64,000 nucleotides of DNA from JAWLBM01 sp041687675 (GTDB lineage Bacteria; Pseudomonadota; Alphaproteobacteria; Rhizobiales; Pleomorphomonadaceae): assembly GCA_041687675.1 (NCBI GenBank), contig JAWLBM010000016.1, positions 28,745-92,744 of the forward strand. The letters are read 5' to 3'. The position numbers and the translations under genes are program-made. Shown here piece by piece: positions 8,633 through 18,054 of this stretch (the stretch's first letter is position 1; each line of letters opens with the position of its first letter). Under the pieces are notes generated by a model. The model ran no database searches, was not told the DNA's origin, and saw only the letters and a list, made by a program, of their open reading frames with translations.

Positions 8633-9991
8633 ATGTCCACCATCGAGAAGCCGGACTCCGGCCCCGACATCGCCTCCGGGCGGCTGTCGCCGGCCGACTA
8701 CGCGGCGAACTTCACCGACCTGCACCCGCCGCTCGACCCGCACGAGGCGCTGGTCGAGGCGGACCGGTGCTACTTCTGCTACGACGCGCCCTGCACCATC
8801 GCCTGCCCGACGTCGATCGACATCCCGATGTTCATCCGCAAGATCGCCACCGGCAACGTCGACGGCGCGGCGGACACGATCTTCAGCGCCAACATCCTCG
8901 GCGGCATGTGCGCCCGGGTCTGCCCCACGGAGACGCTCTGCGAGGAGGCCTGCGTGCGCAACACCGCGGAGGAGAAGCCGGTGCGCATCGGCCTCCTGCA
9001 GCGCCATGCGACCGACCACTACATGGCCGGGCACCGCACCTGGGGCTCCCGCAAGCCGGCGACCGGCCGGCGCGTCGCCGTCGTCGGCGCGGGCCCGGCG
9101 GGGCTCGCCTGCGCCCACGGGCTGGCGATGGAGGGGCACGACGTCACCATCTTCGAGGCGCGCGAGAAGGCCGGCGGCCTCAACGAGCACGGCATCGCCA
9201 CCTACAAGACGGTGGACGACTTCGCCGCCTACGAGGTCGACTTCGTGACCGGCATCGGCGGCATCGAGATCCGCAGCGGCACGGCGCTCGGCCGCGACGT
9301 CAGGCTGGCCGATCTCCGGCGCGACTACGACGCGGTCTTCCTCGGCCTCGGCCTGCAGGCGGTGAACGCGCTCGGCCTCGACGGCGAGGCGATCGAGGGC
9401 GTCGTCGACGCCGTCGACTGGATCGAGCGCCTGCGCCAGGCGGCGGACAAGTCCACGGTGCCGGTCGGCCGGCGCGTCGTCGTCATCGGCGGCGGCATGA
9501 CCGCGGTGGACGCGGCGGTGCAGGCGAGGAAGCTCGGCGCCCGGGAGGTGGTGATGGCCTACCGCCGCGGCCCGGAGCAGATGAACGCCAGCGAATACGA
9601 GCGCCAGGTCGCCCAGGTGCACGGCGTCACCATCCGCTTCTTCGCCGAGCCGAGGGCGATCCTCACCTCGAGCGGCCGCCTCGCCGGCGTCGAGTTCGAG
9701 ACGACGCGCCTCGGCGAGGGCGGCCGGCTGGAGCGGACCGGCGAGCGCTTCATGGTCGAGGCCGACCAGGTGATGAAGGCGATCGGCCAGGTCTTCGTGC
9801 CGGGCCCGGTCGCCGCCGAGGCGCTGGCGCTCGACGGCAACCGCATCCTGGTGGACGATGAGGGCCGGACGTCCCTCGACAAGGTCTGGGCCGGCGGCGA
9901 CTGCGTGCGCGGCGGCGAGGATCTCACCGTCGTCGCGGTCGAGCACGGCAAGCAGGCCGCCCGCTCGATCCACGCGATGCTCTCCGCCTGA
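8633..9991 (+). CDS. preT: NAD(P)-dependent dihydropyrimidine dehydrogenase, flavin/FeS subunit PreT
   Basis: Electron-input subunit of the two-part dihydropyrimidine dehydrogenase that reduces uracil and thymine (reductive pyrimidine breakdown). The 452-residue protein resembles the glutamate synthase small subunit. An N-terminal cysteine-rich FeS region (C46, C49, C54, C58, then a second CARVCPTETLCEEAC group near residues 92-107) is followed by an FAD site (VVGAGPAGLACAHGLA) and an NAD(P)H site (VIGGGMTAVDAAVQA). The start at 8633 is set by the GGAGGAG site eight bases upstream. preA follows after 12 bases. No hydantoinase or ureidopropionase gene is in the window, so the rest of the pathway must lie elsewhere. 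Confidence 0.92.
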   Translation: MSTIEKPDSGPDIASGRLSPADYAANFTDLHPPLDPHEALVEADRCYFCYDAPCTIACPTSIDIPMFIRKIATGNVDGAADTIFSANILGGMCARVCPTETLCEEACVRNTAEEKPVRIGLLQRHATDHYMAGHRTWGSRKPATGRRVAVVGAGPAGLACAHGLAMEGHDVTIFEAREKAGGLNEHGIATYKTVDDFAAYEVDFVTGIGGIEIRSGTALGRDVRLADLRRDYDAVFLGLGLQAVNALGLDGEAIEGVVDAVDWIERLRQAADKSTVPVGRRVVVIGGGMTAVDAAVQARKLGAREVVMAYRRGPEQMNASEYERQVAQVHGVTIRFFAEPRAILTSSGRLAGVEFETTRLGEGGRLERTGERFMVEADQVMKAIGQVFVPGPVAAEALALDGNRILVDDEGRTSLDKVWAGGDCVRGGEDLTVVAVEHGKQAARSIHAMLSA

Positions 9992-10003
9992 GGAGGTAAC
10001 ACC

Positions 10004-11311
10004 ATGGCCGACCTGCGCACGAACTTCCTCGGCATCAAGTCGCCGAACCCGTTCTGGCTGGCCTCCGCGCCGCCGACCGACAAGAAGTACAACGTCGTCC
10101 GCGCCTTCCAGGCCGGATGGGGCGGCGTCGTCTGGAAGACGCTCGGCGAGGACCCGCCGATCGTCAACGTCAACGGCCCGCGCTACGGCGCCATCCACGC
10201 CGGCGACCGGCGGCTGATCGGCTTCAACAACATCGAGCTGATCACCGACCGCCCGCTGGAGGCGAACCTCCGCGAGATCGCCGAGACCAAGAAGGAGTGG
10301 CCGGACCGGGCGCTCGTCGTCTCGCTGATGGTGCCCTGCGAGGAGAGCAACTGGACCGCCATCGTCCGCCGCGTCGAGGAGACCGGCGCCGACGGCATCG
10401 AGCTCAACTTCGGCTGCCCGCACGGCATGTCCGAGCGCGGCATGGGCTCGGCGGTGGGCCAGGTGCCCGAGTACATCGAGATGGTCGCCCGCTGGTGCAA
10501 GGCGTCAACGCGCATGCCGGTGATCGTCAAGCTGACGCCGAACATCACCGACATCCGCTATCCCGCGCGCGCCGCCCACGCGGGCGGGGCGGACGCGGTG
10601 TCGCTGATCAACACCATCTCCTCGATCATGGGCGTCGACCTCGACACCTTCGCGCCGGCCCCCTCGATCGACGGCAAGGGCTCGCACGGCGGCTACTGCG
10701 GCCCGGCGGTGAAGCCGGTGGCGCTCAACATGGTCGCCGAGATCGCCCGCGATCCGGCGACCCGCGGCATGCCGATCTCCGGCATCGGCGGCGTCACCAC
10801 CTGGAAGGACGCGGCGGAGTTCATCGCGCTCGGCTGCGGCACCGTCCAGGTCTGCACCGCGGCGATGACCTACGGCTTCCGCATCGTCCAGGAGATGATC
10901 GACGGCCTTTCCGACTGGATGGACAGCAAGGGCTACGCCTCGATCGAGGACTTCCGCGGGCGGGCGGTGCCGAACGTCACCGACTGGCAGTTCCTCAACC
11001 TCAACTACGTCACCAAGGCGCGGATCGACCAGGACCTCTGCATCAAGTGCGGCCGCTGCCACATCGCCTGCGAGGACACCTCGCACCAGGCGATCACGGC
11101 GATGAAGGAGGGGGTGCGCCACTTCGAGGTGATCGACGAGGAGTGCGTCGGCTGCAACCTCTGCGTCACGGTCTGCCCGGTGGAGAACTGCATCACCATG
11201 GAGCAGCTCACCGCCGGCACCGATCCGCGCACGGGCAAGCCCATCGAGACCACCTACGCCAACTGGACCACCCACCCGAACAACCCGATGGCCAAGGTGG
11301 CGGCGGAGTAG
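10004..11311 (+). CDS. preA: NAD-dependent dihydropyrimidine dehydrogenase, catalytic subunit PreA
   Basis: Catalytic FMN subunit that reduces the pyrimidine ring using electrons from PreT. The 435-residue protein has a dihydroorotate-dehydrogenase-like TIM barrel at about residues 1-320 (FLGIKSPNPFWLASAPPTD, ELNFGCPHGMSERGMGSAVG, VKLTPNITDI, GIGGVTTW) and a C-terminal two-[4Fe-4S] ferredoxin domain from residue 346 (CIKCGRCHIACEDT and CVGCNLCVTVCPVENC). An AGGAGG ribosome site precedes the ATG. Coupled tightly to preT. DNA after the stop carries a different palindromic repeat family. Confidence 0.93.
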   Translation: MADLRTNFLGIKSPNPFWLASAPPTDKKYNVVRAFQAGWGGVVWKTLGEDPPIVNVNGPRYGAIHAGDRRLIGFNNIELITDRPLEANLREIAETKKEWPDRALVVSLMVPCEESNWTAIVRRVEETGADGIELNFGCPHGMSERGMGSAVGQVPEYIEMVARWCKASTRMPVIVKLTPNITDIRYPARAAHAGGADAVSLINTISSIMGVDLDTFAPAPSIDGKGSHGGYCGPAVKPVALNMVAEIARDPATRGMPISGIGGVTTWKDAAEFIALGCGTVQVCTAAMTYGFRIVQEMIDGLSDWMDSKGYASIEDFRGRAVPNVTDWQFLNLNYVTKARIDQDLCIKCGRCHIACEDTSHQAITAMKEGVRHFEVIDEECVGCNLCVTVCPVENCITMEQLTAGTDPRTGKPIETTYANWTTHPNNPMAKVAAE

Positions 11312-11329
11312 GGAGGAACCCCCGGCGGA

Positions 11330-11520
11330 CGCCCCCGCGCGACGTCCCGGCGAAAGCCGGGACGTCAGCCGTCGAGGCCACCCGCGTACCCCCTGGATTA
11401 TCGTCCCGGCGAAGGCCCCGATCGTCATCCCGGCGAAAGCCGGGATCCAGAAAACCGTTCCGAGTCAATGCCTTGAGGCCGCACTGGATCCCGGCTTCCG
11501 CCGGGATGACGGCGAGTGTG
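11330..11520. repeat. Palindromic CCCGGCGAAAGCCGGG repeats downstream of preA
   Basis: The 294-bp gap between preA and the RES gene contains several copies of a short palindrome: TCCCGGCGAAAGCCGGGA at about 11,345 and 11,428, a degraded copy near 11,403, and an inverted GGATCCCGGCTTCCGCCGGG copy near 11,486. A GGATCCAGAAAACCG-like flank separates the last two, which face each other. This is the common proteobacterial intergenic repeat seen at 3' ends of genes; the hairpins may also act as transcript ends for preA. No gene is seen in the interval. Confidence 0.8.
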
Positions 11521-11605
11521 CTGGGACGACGTCGCGTGATGGCGTGGACCGTGACGCCGTCCCTTGGACCGGGACGATACGCGGCGGATCACGGTCGGGC
11601 GGGCC

Positions 11606-12277
11606 TCACGGCAGCCGGCGGACCTCGATCCGCCGTTCCCCGGCGAGAGCCGTGATCTCGAGGTGTTCGGCCTGGACCACGTCCAGGATGTTCCGCGGCC
11701 GGTAGGCGGCGACGCAGTCGCCGCCGGCGCGGCGGACGCTCGGGTAGAGCAGGCCGGCAAGCTGCGAGGCGCGGACCTCCTCGCCGAGGGCCTGCGAGGC
11801 CGCGTAGCTGTCCGGGGCGAGCACCTCGGCCATGTCGGCCCGGCCGCGGATGTCGAGGTGGTCGCCGGCGAGCGCCGCGGAATAGGCGCGGAAGGTGCGG
11901 GACATCGCCGGCGCGGCGCGGGCGACCGCCTCGCGGCGGAGGTGGTGGCCCACCTCGGCCGCCGCCGTGGCGAGGTCGCCGGCGGCGTACCAGGCGCCGA
12001 GGTCCGGCCCGTTGAAGCGGGCGCCGCCGGGCGCCACGTGGAGGAAGGACGCCATCACCACGCTGCTGTTCGGGCGGCCGTGGACCCATTCCTCGCGCGG
12101 CAGCCGCCCGATCCGCTCCGCGACCAGCCGGTCGTTGGTCCAGCCGGCGAGTTCCATCACCGCGGCGAGGTCGGCCGCGGTGGCGACGGTGTCGAACAGG
12201 CCGATCGGCGGGAAGCGGGAGGGGATCAGCCGGTGGCTCGGCCGCGGGGCCGGCGCGAGCGGCGCGTCCGGGATCAC
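11606..12277 (-). CDS. RES-domain toxin of a RES-Xre toxin-antitoxin pair
   Basis: 223-residue protein starting at a GTG (12277) that overlaps the antitoxin stop as GTGA. It carries the RES-domain landmarks that name the family: an Arg in GGARFN, Tyr in AWYAAGDL, Glu in TAAAEVGHH and the late YPSVRRAGG Ser. Characterised RES toxins degrade NAD+ or use it to modify a target, causing stasis. The length is on the long side for a RES toxin (about 150-230). The partner lies directly upstream. A promoter and palindrome precede the antitoxin gene. The gene sits in a repeat-flanked accessory pocket between preA and smc. Confidence 0.88.
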   Translation of the reverse strand: MIPDAPLAPAPRPSHRLIPSRFPPIGLFDTVATAADLAAVMELAGWTNDRLVAERIGRLPREEWVHGRPNSSVVMASFLHVAPGGARFNGPDLGAWYAAGDLATAAAEVGHHLRREAVARAAPAMSRTFRAYSAALAGDHLDIRGRADMAEVLAPDSYAASQALGEEVRASQLAGLLYPSVRRAGGDCVAAYRPRNILDVVQAEHLEITALAGERRIEVRRLP

Positions 12278-12795
12278 CGGAACACCAGTTCGTCGTCGCC
12301 GTAGGGGCGGAAGTCCCGGTCTGCGGCGTTCGGCTCCATGTAGAGGCCGCCGCGGGCGGCGTCGAGGAAGCGGCGCACGGTGAGAAGCCCGTCCTGGGTG
12401 CCGGCGGTGACGAGCGCCATCGGCGGCTGGCCGCCGAACACGGTGGCGCCGTGCGGCGCCTTCAGCCAGGCGACGCCCTCCCGCTCGTCGGCGAACAGCA
12501 CCGCGAGCGCCTGGTGGATGCCGAGCACCGCGGAGATCCGGGTGAGGACGTCGAAGTCGAGCGTCACCGTCCCGTGCGCGCGGGCCTGCCGGCACCAGCC
12601 ATGATAGGTCGACCGGGCCGGGAAGCCGAGGACGCGCAGCCGCTCCTCCTCCCTGAGCCCCCACAGGTCGGCGATGGCGAGGAAGGTGCGCAGCGCCGGC
12701 GCGCTCAGCTGCCGCCGGGTCTCGGGCGAGAAACGCCCGTCGTCCAGCCTGTCGGGACCGGGATCGATGGCGGGCGCGCGGCGCGGGGCGGGCAT
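12274..12795 (-). CDS. Xre/MbcA/ParS-type antitoxin of the RES-Xre pair
   Basis: 173-residue cytoplasmic protein. Residues about 30-90 form the Xre-like helical region (LRTFLAIADLWGLREEERLR, then a short FPARSTYHGW turn), and the C-terminal 60 residues fit the DUF2384 toxin-binding domain that ends in an extended segment reaching into the RES active site. Family members neutralise the toxin and repress their own promoter. Translationally coupled to the toxin (stop overlaps the GTG). An AGGAGA ribosome site precedes the ATG at 12795, and a palindromic operator candidate lies at 12,809-12,822. Confidence 0.87.
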   Translation of the reverse strand: MPAPRRAPAIDPGPDRLDDGRFSPETRRQLSAPALRTFLAIADLWGLREEERLRVLGFPARSTYHGWCRQARAHGTVTLDFDVLTRISAVLGIHQALAVLFADEREGVAWLKAPHGATVFGGQPPMALVTAGTQDGLLTVRRFLDAARGGLYMEPNAADRDFRPYGDDELVFR

Positions 12796-12808
12796 GACGG
12801 TCTCCTGT

Positions 12809-12848
12809 GTCCAGATCTGAACATAGTGCGGATACGGACTTCAGGCAA
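12809..12848 (-). promoter_or_regulatory. Promoter and operator of the RES-Xre operon
   Basis: On the minus strand TTGCCT (12,848-12,843) and TATGTT (12,825-12,820) are separated by exactly 17 bases, a good sigma-70 pair. Immediately downstream and touching the -10 is the near-perfect palindrome GTTCAGATCTGGAC (12,822-12,809), well placed for the antitoxin to repress its own operon. The antitoxin ATG follows 13 bases later with AGGAGA between. Confidence 0.6.
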
Positions 12849-13034
12849 GGCGCGACCGCCGCGAACGGCGGATCTCCCGTCCAGGGCCGGGCCCGTTGGT
12901 GCGCGCGGCACGGCACAGCCGGATATCCCCGAAAAAGGGAGTTCCGGCGGCGACCAGCCCTTGTAGTCGCCCGCGGGCCGGTCGCAATATGATGTGTCGG
13001 CGTTCGCCGATGTCCTTGCCACCCGGACCGCCAG

Positions 13035-16000
13035 ATGCGATTCGAGCGCCTGCGCATTCACGGCTTCAAGACCTTCGTGGAGCCGACCGACGTCCTGATC
13101 GAGCCGGGCCTGACCGGCGTGGTCGGGCCGAACGGCTGCGGCAAGTCCAACCTCGTCGAGGCCCTGCGCTGGGTCATGGGCGAGAACTCCTACAAGAACA
13201 TGCGCGCGTCCGGCATGGACGACGTGATCTTCTCCGGCTCCGGCAAGCGGCCCGCGCGCAATTCCGCGGAGGTGGTGCTGGTGCTGCGCAACGACGAGCG
13301 CCGCGCCCCCGCCGCCTTCAATGACGCCGACCTGCTCGAGGTGTCGCGGCGCATCGAGCGCGAGGCCGGGTCGGTCTACCGGATCAACGGCAAGGACGTG
13401 CGGGCGCGCGACGTCCAGCTGCTGTTCGCCGACGCCTCGACCGGCGCGCGCTCGCCGGCGATGGTGCGGCAGGGCCAGATCGGCGAGCTGATCGCCGCAA
13501 AGCCCACGTCGCGGCGGATGATCCTGGAGGAGGCCGCCGGCATCTCCGGCCTTCATTCGCGCCGCCATGAGGCGGAGATCCGGCTGCGCGCCGCGGAGGG
13601 CAACCTCGAGCGGCTGGAGGACGTGCTGAAGGAGATCGAGGGCCGGCTGGAGACGCTGAAGCGGCAGGCCCGGCAGGCTGCCCGCTACCGCAGCCTCTCC
13701 ACCGAGATCCGCCGCCACGAGGCCGCCGTCGCCTTCCTGCGATGGCGCGAGGCGGAGGAGGCCGTCGCCGAGGCGGACCGGGTGCTGGGCGCCGCCGTCG
13801 CCGCGATGGCCGACCGCCAGGCGACGCAGGCGGAGGCCGCGCGGCTGCAGGCGATCGCCGCCCATCGCCTGCCGGGGCTGCGCGAGCGCGCCGTGGCGAC
13901 CGCCGCCGCCCTGCAGCGGCTCAGGGTCGCGCTGGCGGATTCGGAGGCGGAGGAGCGACGCGCCCGCGAGCGGCTGTCCGATCTCGCCCGCCGGGCGGCC
14001 GAGATCGTCCGCGACCGCGATCGCGAGGCGGCGCTGGTCGCCGACAACGATGCCCGCCTCGCGGACCTCCGGCGGGAAGCCGAGGACCTTCGCGCGGACG
14101 AGGCCGGGGACGAGGCGCGGGCGGAGGAGGCCGCTCTCCGTCGCGCCGCGGCCGAGGACGAGGCCGCTGCCGCCGAAGCGGCGCTCGGCGAGGCGACCGC
14201 GACCGAGGCCGGCGCCAGCGCGCGCCGTGCGGCGCTGGAGCGGGAGCACCGAGAGGCCGGCGAGCGCCGCCGCCGGCTCGACCAGGAACTCACCGGGCTG
14301 GAGGCGGACCTCGCCGCCCTCGACGAGCGCCTCGGAACCGGGAGCGGCGTCGCCGAGGCCGCCGAGGCGGCCGAGATCGCCGGCGCCGTGCTGGTGGAGG
14401 CCGAGGAGCGGGCGCTCGCCGCCGAAGCTGCGCTCGCCGAGGCCCAGGCGGCGGAAAGGGCCGCCCGCGCGCCGCTCTCCGAGGCCGAGAGGGAGGCCCA
14501 GCGGCTCGACACCGAGGCGCGGACGCTGGCGCGGGTTCTCAACCTCGAGACCGGCTCGCTGTTCCCGCCGCTGGTCGACCGGCTGACCGCCGAGGCGGGT
14601 TTCGAGACGGCGCTCGGCGCCGCCCTCGGCGACGACATCGAGGCGCCGCTGGACGAGACGGCGCCGGCCCATTGGGCAGATCCGGGCCCGGCGGACGGGG
14701 ATCCGCCGCTGCCGGCCGGGATCGAGCCGCTGTCGGCGCGCGTCACGGGGCCGTCGGCGCTCGCCCGCCGGCTCGCCCAGATCGGCATCGTGCCGCGCGA
14801 GGAGGGCCCCCGCCTGCGGCTGCTGCTCCGGCCGGGGCAGCGGCTGGTCTCGCGCGAGGGCGATCTCTGGCGCTGGGACGGCTATGTGGCGGCGGCCGAG
14901 GCGCCGACGCCGGCGGCCCAACGGCTCGCCTCGCGCAACCGCCTCGCCGAACTGGATGCCCAGCGCGCCGTCGCGGCCGAGGTCGTGGCCGCGCGCCGGC
15001 AGGCCGTGCAGGAGGCCCAGGGCCTTTCCCGAAGGGCCGCCGACACGGAGCGCGAGGCCCGCGAGGCGGTGCGTGCGGCGAACCGCGGCCTTGGCGAGGC
15101 GCGCGACCGGCTCGCCCGCGCCGAGCGGGCGGTGGCCGAGATCGCCGCCCGCCGCGCCTCGCTCGCCGACCGCCGCGCCCGCGCCGCCGCCGACCTCGGG
15201 GAGACCGCCGCGGCCGAGCGCCGCGCCGCCGAGGCGGTCGCCGAACTGCCCGAGACCGACCACCTGGTCGCCGCAGTCCAGGCCGCGCGCGCCGCGCTCG
15301 CCGAGGCCCGCGCCCGGCTCGCCGAGGCGCGGTCGGCGGCCGAGGCGATCGCCCGCGAGGCGGAGGTGCGCCGGCGCCGGCTCGAGGCCATCGCCCGCGA
15401 GGTCGAGGGCTGGGCGACGCGGATGGCCGGGGCCCGGGCTCATCTGGAGGATCTCGCCGGGCGCCTGGAGGAGGTGGAGGCCGAGCGCGCCGACCTGATG
15501 GACCGGCCCGAGGAGATCGCCTTCGCCCGCCGCGACATCCTGTCCGCCATCGCCGACGCCGAGGCGACCGCCGCGACCGCCGCCGACGAGATGGCCGCCG
15601 CGGAGCGGACCGAGCGGGAGGCGAGCCGGGTGGCGGCGGAGGCGCTGCAGGCCCTCTCCGAGGCCCGCGAGGGCAGGGTGCGCGCCGAGGAGCGGCTCGC
15701 CGCCGCGGCCGCGCGGCGGGACCTGATGGCGGAGGAGAGTCGCGAGCGCTTCGAGGCTCCCCCCTTCGCGCTGGCCTCCATCGCCGGCATCGCCGACGGC
15801 GCGCCCGCGCCGGACCTCGCCTCCCTCGAGGCCCGGCTGGAGCGGATCCGGCAGGAGCGCGAGAAGCTGGGCGGCGTCAACCTCCAGGCGGAGGAGGAGG
15901 CGAGCGAGATCGAGGAGCGGCTCGAGGCGCTGGTGCACGAGCGCGAGGACCTGATCGAGGCGATCCGCCGGCTCCGCCATGGCATCCAGACGCTCAACCG

Positions 16001-16493
16001 GGAGGCCCGCGAGCGGCTGATGAAGGCCTTCGAGGTGGTCAACGGCCACTTCCAGCGGCTGTTCACCCATCTCTTCGGCGGGGGCTCGGCGGAACTGCAG
16101 CTGGTCGAATCCGACGACCCGCTCGACGCGGGCCTGGAGATCGTCGCCCGCCCGCCGGGCAAGAAGCCGCAGACGATGACGCTGCTGTCGGGCGGCGAGC
16201 AGGCGCTGACCGCGCTGGCGCTGATCTTCGCCGTGTTCCTGACCAACCCGGCGCCGATCTGCGTGCTCGACGAGGTCGACGCGCCGCTCGACGACGCCAA
16301 CGTGGAGCGCTACTGCGACCTCCTCGACGAGATGACCCGGACCACCGACACCCGCTTCCTGGTGATCACCCACAACCCGATCACGATGGCGCGGATGGAC
16401 CGGCTGTTCGGCGTGACCATGGCCGAACGCGGCGTATCGCAGCTGGTCAGCGTCGATCTCGATGCCGCCGAGGGCTTCCGCGAGGCGAGCTGA
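13035..16493 (+). CDS. smc: Chromosome segregation protein SMC
   Basis: ATPase core of the SMC-ScpAB condensin, acting on chromosome compaction and segregation. The 1,152-residue product begins with FERLRIHGFKTFVEP and Walker A GPNGCGKSN (31-39), followed by long alanine/glutamate/arginine coiled coils. A hinge with unusual low similarity is at about residues 500-640, a second coiled coil follows, and the C-terminal head has the LSGGEQALTALAL signature near 1,050 and Walker B VLDEVDAPLDD near 1,075. Length is normal. The very high GC leaves long antisense frames open, including one over most of the gene; those are shadows. Transcribed alone, upstream of the atp promoter. Confidence 0.96.
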   Translation: MRFERLRIHGFKTFVEPTDVLIEPGLTGVVGPNGCGKSNLVEALRWVMGENSYKNMRASGMDDVIFSGSGKRPARNSAEVVLVLRNDERRAPAAFNDADLLEVSRRIEREAGSVYRINGKDVRARDVQLLFADASTGARSPAMVRQGQIGELIAAKPTSRRMILEEAAGISGLHSRRHEAEIRLRAAEGNLERLEDVLKEIEGRLETLKRQARQAARYRSLSTEIRRHEAAVAFLRWREAEEAVAEADRVLGAAVAAMADRQATQAEAARLQAIAAHRLPGLRERAVATAAALQRLRVALADSEAEERRARERLSDLARRAAEIVRDRDREAALVADNDARLADLRREAEDLRADEAGDEARAEEAALRRAAAEDEAAAAEAALGEATATEAGASARRAALEREHREAGERRRRLDQELTGLEADLAALDERLGTGSGVAEAAEAAEIAGAVLVEAEERALAAEAALAEAQAAERAARAPLSEAEREAQRLDTEARTLARVLNLETGSLFPPLVDRLTAEAGFETALGAALGDDIEAPLDETAPAHWADPGPADGDPPLPAGIEPLSARVTGPSALARRLAQIGIVPREEGPRLRLLLRPGQRLVSREGDLWRWDGYVAAAEAPTPAAQRLASRNRLAELDAQRAVAAEVVAARRQAVQEAQGLSRRAADTEREAREAVRAANRGLGEARDRLARAERAVAEIAARRASLADRRARAAADLGETAAAERRAAEAVAELPETDHLVAAVQAARAALAEARARLAEARSAAEAIAREAEVRRRRLEAIAREVEGWATRMAGARAHLEDLAGRLEEVEAERADLMDRPEEIAFARRDILSAIADAEATAATAADEMAAAERTEREASRVAAEALQALSEAREGRVRAEERLAAAAARRDLMAEESRERFEAPPFALASIAGIADGAPAPDLASLEARLERIRQEREKLGGVNLQAEEEASEIEERLEALVHEREDLIEAIRRLRHGIQTLNREARERLMKAFEVVNGHFQRLFTHLFGGGSAELQLVESDDPLDAGLEIVARPPGKKPQTMTLLSGGEQALTALALIFAVFLTNPAPICVLDEVDAPLDDANVERYCDLLDEMTRTTDTRFLVITHNPITMARMDRLFGVTMAERGVSQLVSVDLDAAEGFREAS

Positions 16494-16642
16494 GGCGTGC
16501 CGCCCCGCCTTTCGGGCGCGCGGCCCTTCCCGCAGCTAAATCGATCTGGATTCGGAACGGCCTTCGGACAGGCTGTCTCAGCCTTTCGTCTCGCGCCGAA
16601 AAACGGTTTCGAATCAAGTGGTTGAACCCCTCCGGGGTGTCC

Positions 16643-16671
16643 TTGACAGGGGAAAGGGCGGTGACTATGTT
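16643..16671 (+). promoter_or_regulatory. Sigma-70-type promoter of the ATP synthase FO operon
   Basis: TTGACA at 16,643-16,648 and TATGTT at 16,666-16,671 are separated by 17 bases: a perfect -35 and a four-of-six -10. It is the best-looking promoter in the window and lies 72 bp upstream of atpI. The rest of the 250-bp smc-atpI gap contains an imperfect inverted GATTCGGAACGG/CGGTTTCGAATC pair (about 16,550-16,616), perhaps a decayed copy of the palindromic element seen at 37,514. Confidence 0.7.
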
Positions 16672-16743
16672 GCGCACGTCTTTCGGGGTGCCCCCCAAAT
16701 CCCAGGATTTCAGGGCGTTTCGATCTCGCCGGACAGGTTCGCC

Positions 16744-17127
16744 ATGAATTCTGACGACGATCGGAAAGCCGTGGACGGAAGCGGGAAGGGGGCGCCCGCC
16801 GACGGCGATTTCGACGCCCGCCTCGCCAGGCTGCGCAGCAGCCTCGACGAGCGTGCGCCGAAGGAGCCGCAGCGCGCGGACCGGTCCGCCATGGGCGGGA
16901 TGGGACAGGCGCTGAGGCTCGGGTCCGAGTTCGTGGCCGGCGTGATCGTCGGCTTCGTGATCGGGTACGGGATCGATCAGGTCTTCGGGACCACGCCCTG
17001 GGGCATGATCGTGTTCCTCCTGCTCGGGTTCGCGGCCGGCACGCTGAACGTGATGCGGTCGGCCGGTCTCCTCGCCCCCGCGGCGCACGACCGGACGAAG
17101 CAGGGCGACGGCGGCCCGAAGGGTTGA
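16744..17127 (+). CDS. atpI: ATP synthase protein I
   Basis: Accessory membrane protein of the FO operon, thought to help c-ring assembly or Mg2+ handling. The 127-residue product has a charged N-terminal half (residues 1-55) and two membrane segments (about 58-77, with GVIVGFVIGYGIDQVFG, and 82-103), typical of alphaproteobacterial AtpI. Start at the ATG 16,744. It is the first gene of atpI-B-E-F'-F and follows the promoter at 16,643. Confidence 0.9.
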   Translation: MNSDDDRKAVDGSGKGAPADGDFDARLARLRSSLDERAPKEPQRADRSAMGGMGQALRLGSEFVAGVIVGFVIGYGIDQVFGTTPWGMIVFLLLGFAAGTLNVMRSAGLLAPAAHDRTKQGDGGPKG

Positions 17128-17207
17128 GACACGGGTGCGGGGCAGCGGGCCGGACGCCGGCAGCCGCTTCCGCTTGACGGGACAGGCTCGCGGAAGGGGC
17201 TGCAGCT

Positions 17208-17972
17208 GTGGCGACGATCGAAGACAAGACCGACCCGATCCACCAGTTCGCGATCAACAACCTGCTGCCGATCAACGTCGGCGGTCTGGACCTGTCCTTC
17301 ACCAATTCCTCGCTGTTCATGGTCGCGACGGTGGCCGCCACGGCGGGCCTGCTGGTCCTCGGCACCTCCGGCCGCGGCATGATCCCCTCGCGGGTGCAAT
17401 CGACGGCGGAACTGGCCTACGAGTTCGTGGCCAACACGCTCCGCTCGTCGGCCGGCAACGACGCGATGCGCTTCTTCCCGCTGGTGTTCTCGCTGTTCAC
17501 CTTCGTGCTGATGGCGAACCTGATCGGGATGGTGCCCTTCTTCTTCACGGTCACCAGCCACATCGTCGTGACCGCCGCGCTGGCGCTGCTGGTGTTCTTC
17601 ACCGTCACGATCTACGGCTTCTACAAGCACGGCACGCATTTCCTGCACCTCTTCGTGCCGAGCGGCGTACCGGCGGCGATCATCCCGCTGGTCACCGTGA
17701 TCGAGGTGATCTCCTTCCTTTCCCGCCCGCTGAGCCTCTCGGTTCGTCTCTTCGCCAACATGCTCGCGGGCCACATCACCCTGAAGGTCTTCGCCGGCTT
17801 CGTCGTGACGCTGTCGAGCCTCGGTGCCTTCGGGTTCCTCGGATCCCTGCTGCCGCTGCTGATGGTCGTGGCCCTGACCGGCCTCGAGTTCCTGGTGGCG
17901 TTCCTGCAGGCCTACGTCTTCACGATCCTCACCTGCATGTATCTCAACGACGCGCTGCACCCCGGCCACTGA
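17208..17972 (+). CDS. atpB: ATP synthase FO subunit a
   Basis: Membrane subunit forming the proton half-channels against the c-ring. 254 residues with about six transmembrane helices; the essential Arg is in SVRLFANMLAGH at about residue 179, and the late LEFLVAFLQAYVFTILTCMYL helix is typical. The start is GTG at 17,208, giving the expected short cytoplasmic MATIEDKTDPIHQF leader. The 80-bp gap to atpI and 80-bp gap to atpE are longer than in most enterobacterial operons but usual in this group. Confidence 0.95.
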   Translation: MATIEDKTDPIHQFAINNLLPINVGGLDLSFTNSSLFMVATVAATAGLLVLGTSGRGMIPSRVQSTAELAYEFVANTLRSSAGNDAMRFFPLVFSLFTFVLMANLIGMVPFFFTVTSHIVVTAALALLVFFTVTIYGFYKHGTHFLHLFVPSGVPAAIIPLVTVIEVISFLSRPLSLSVRLFANMLAGHITLKVFAGFVVTLSSLGAFGFLGSLLPLLMVVALTGLEFLVAFLQAYVFTILTCMYLNDALHPGH

Positions 17973-18054
17973 GGCGGGGCGGATCGCCGAAGCCTTCAAC
18001 CCACACGTCCACACCCGTTCCGATCAAGACCGGACACATACAAGGAGCATGACG

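Noticed and set aside
12705..16373. A 1,222-codon open frame antisense to smc
   Set aside because: Only the plus strand encodes recognisable SMC motifs; the antisense frame is open because of the extreme GC content and has low-complexity sequence.
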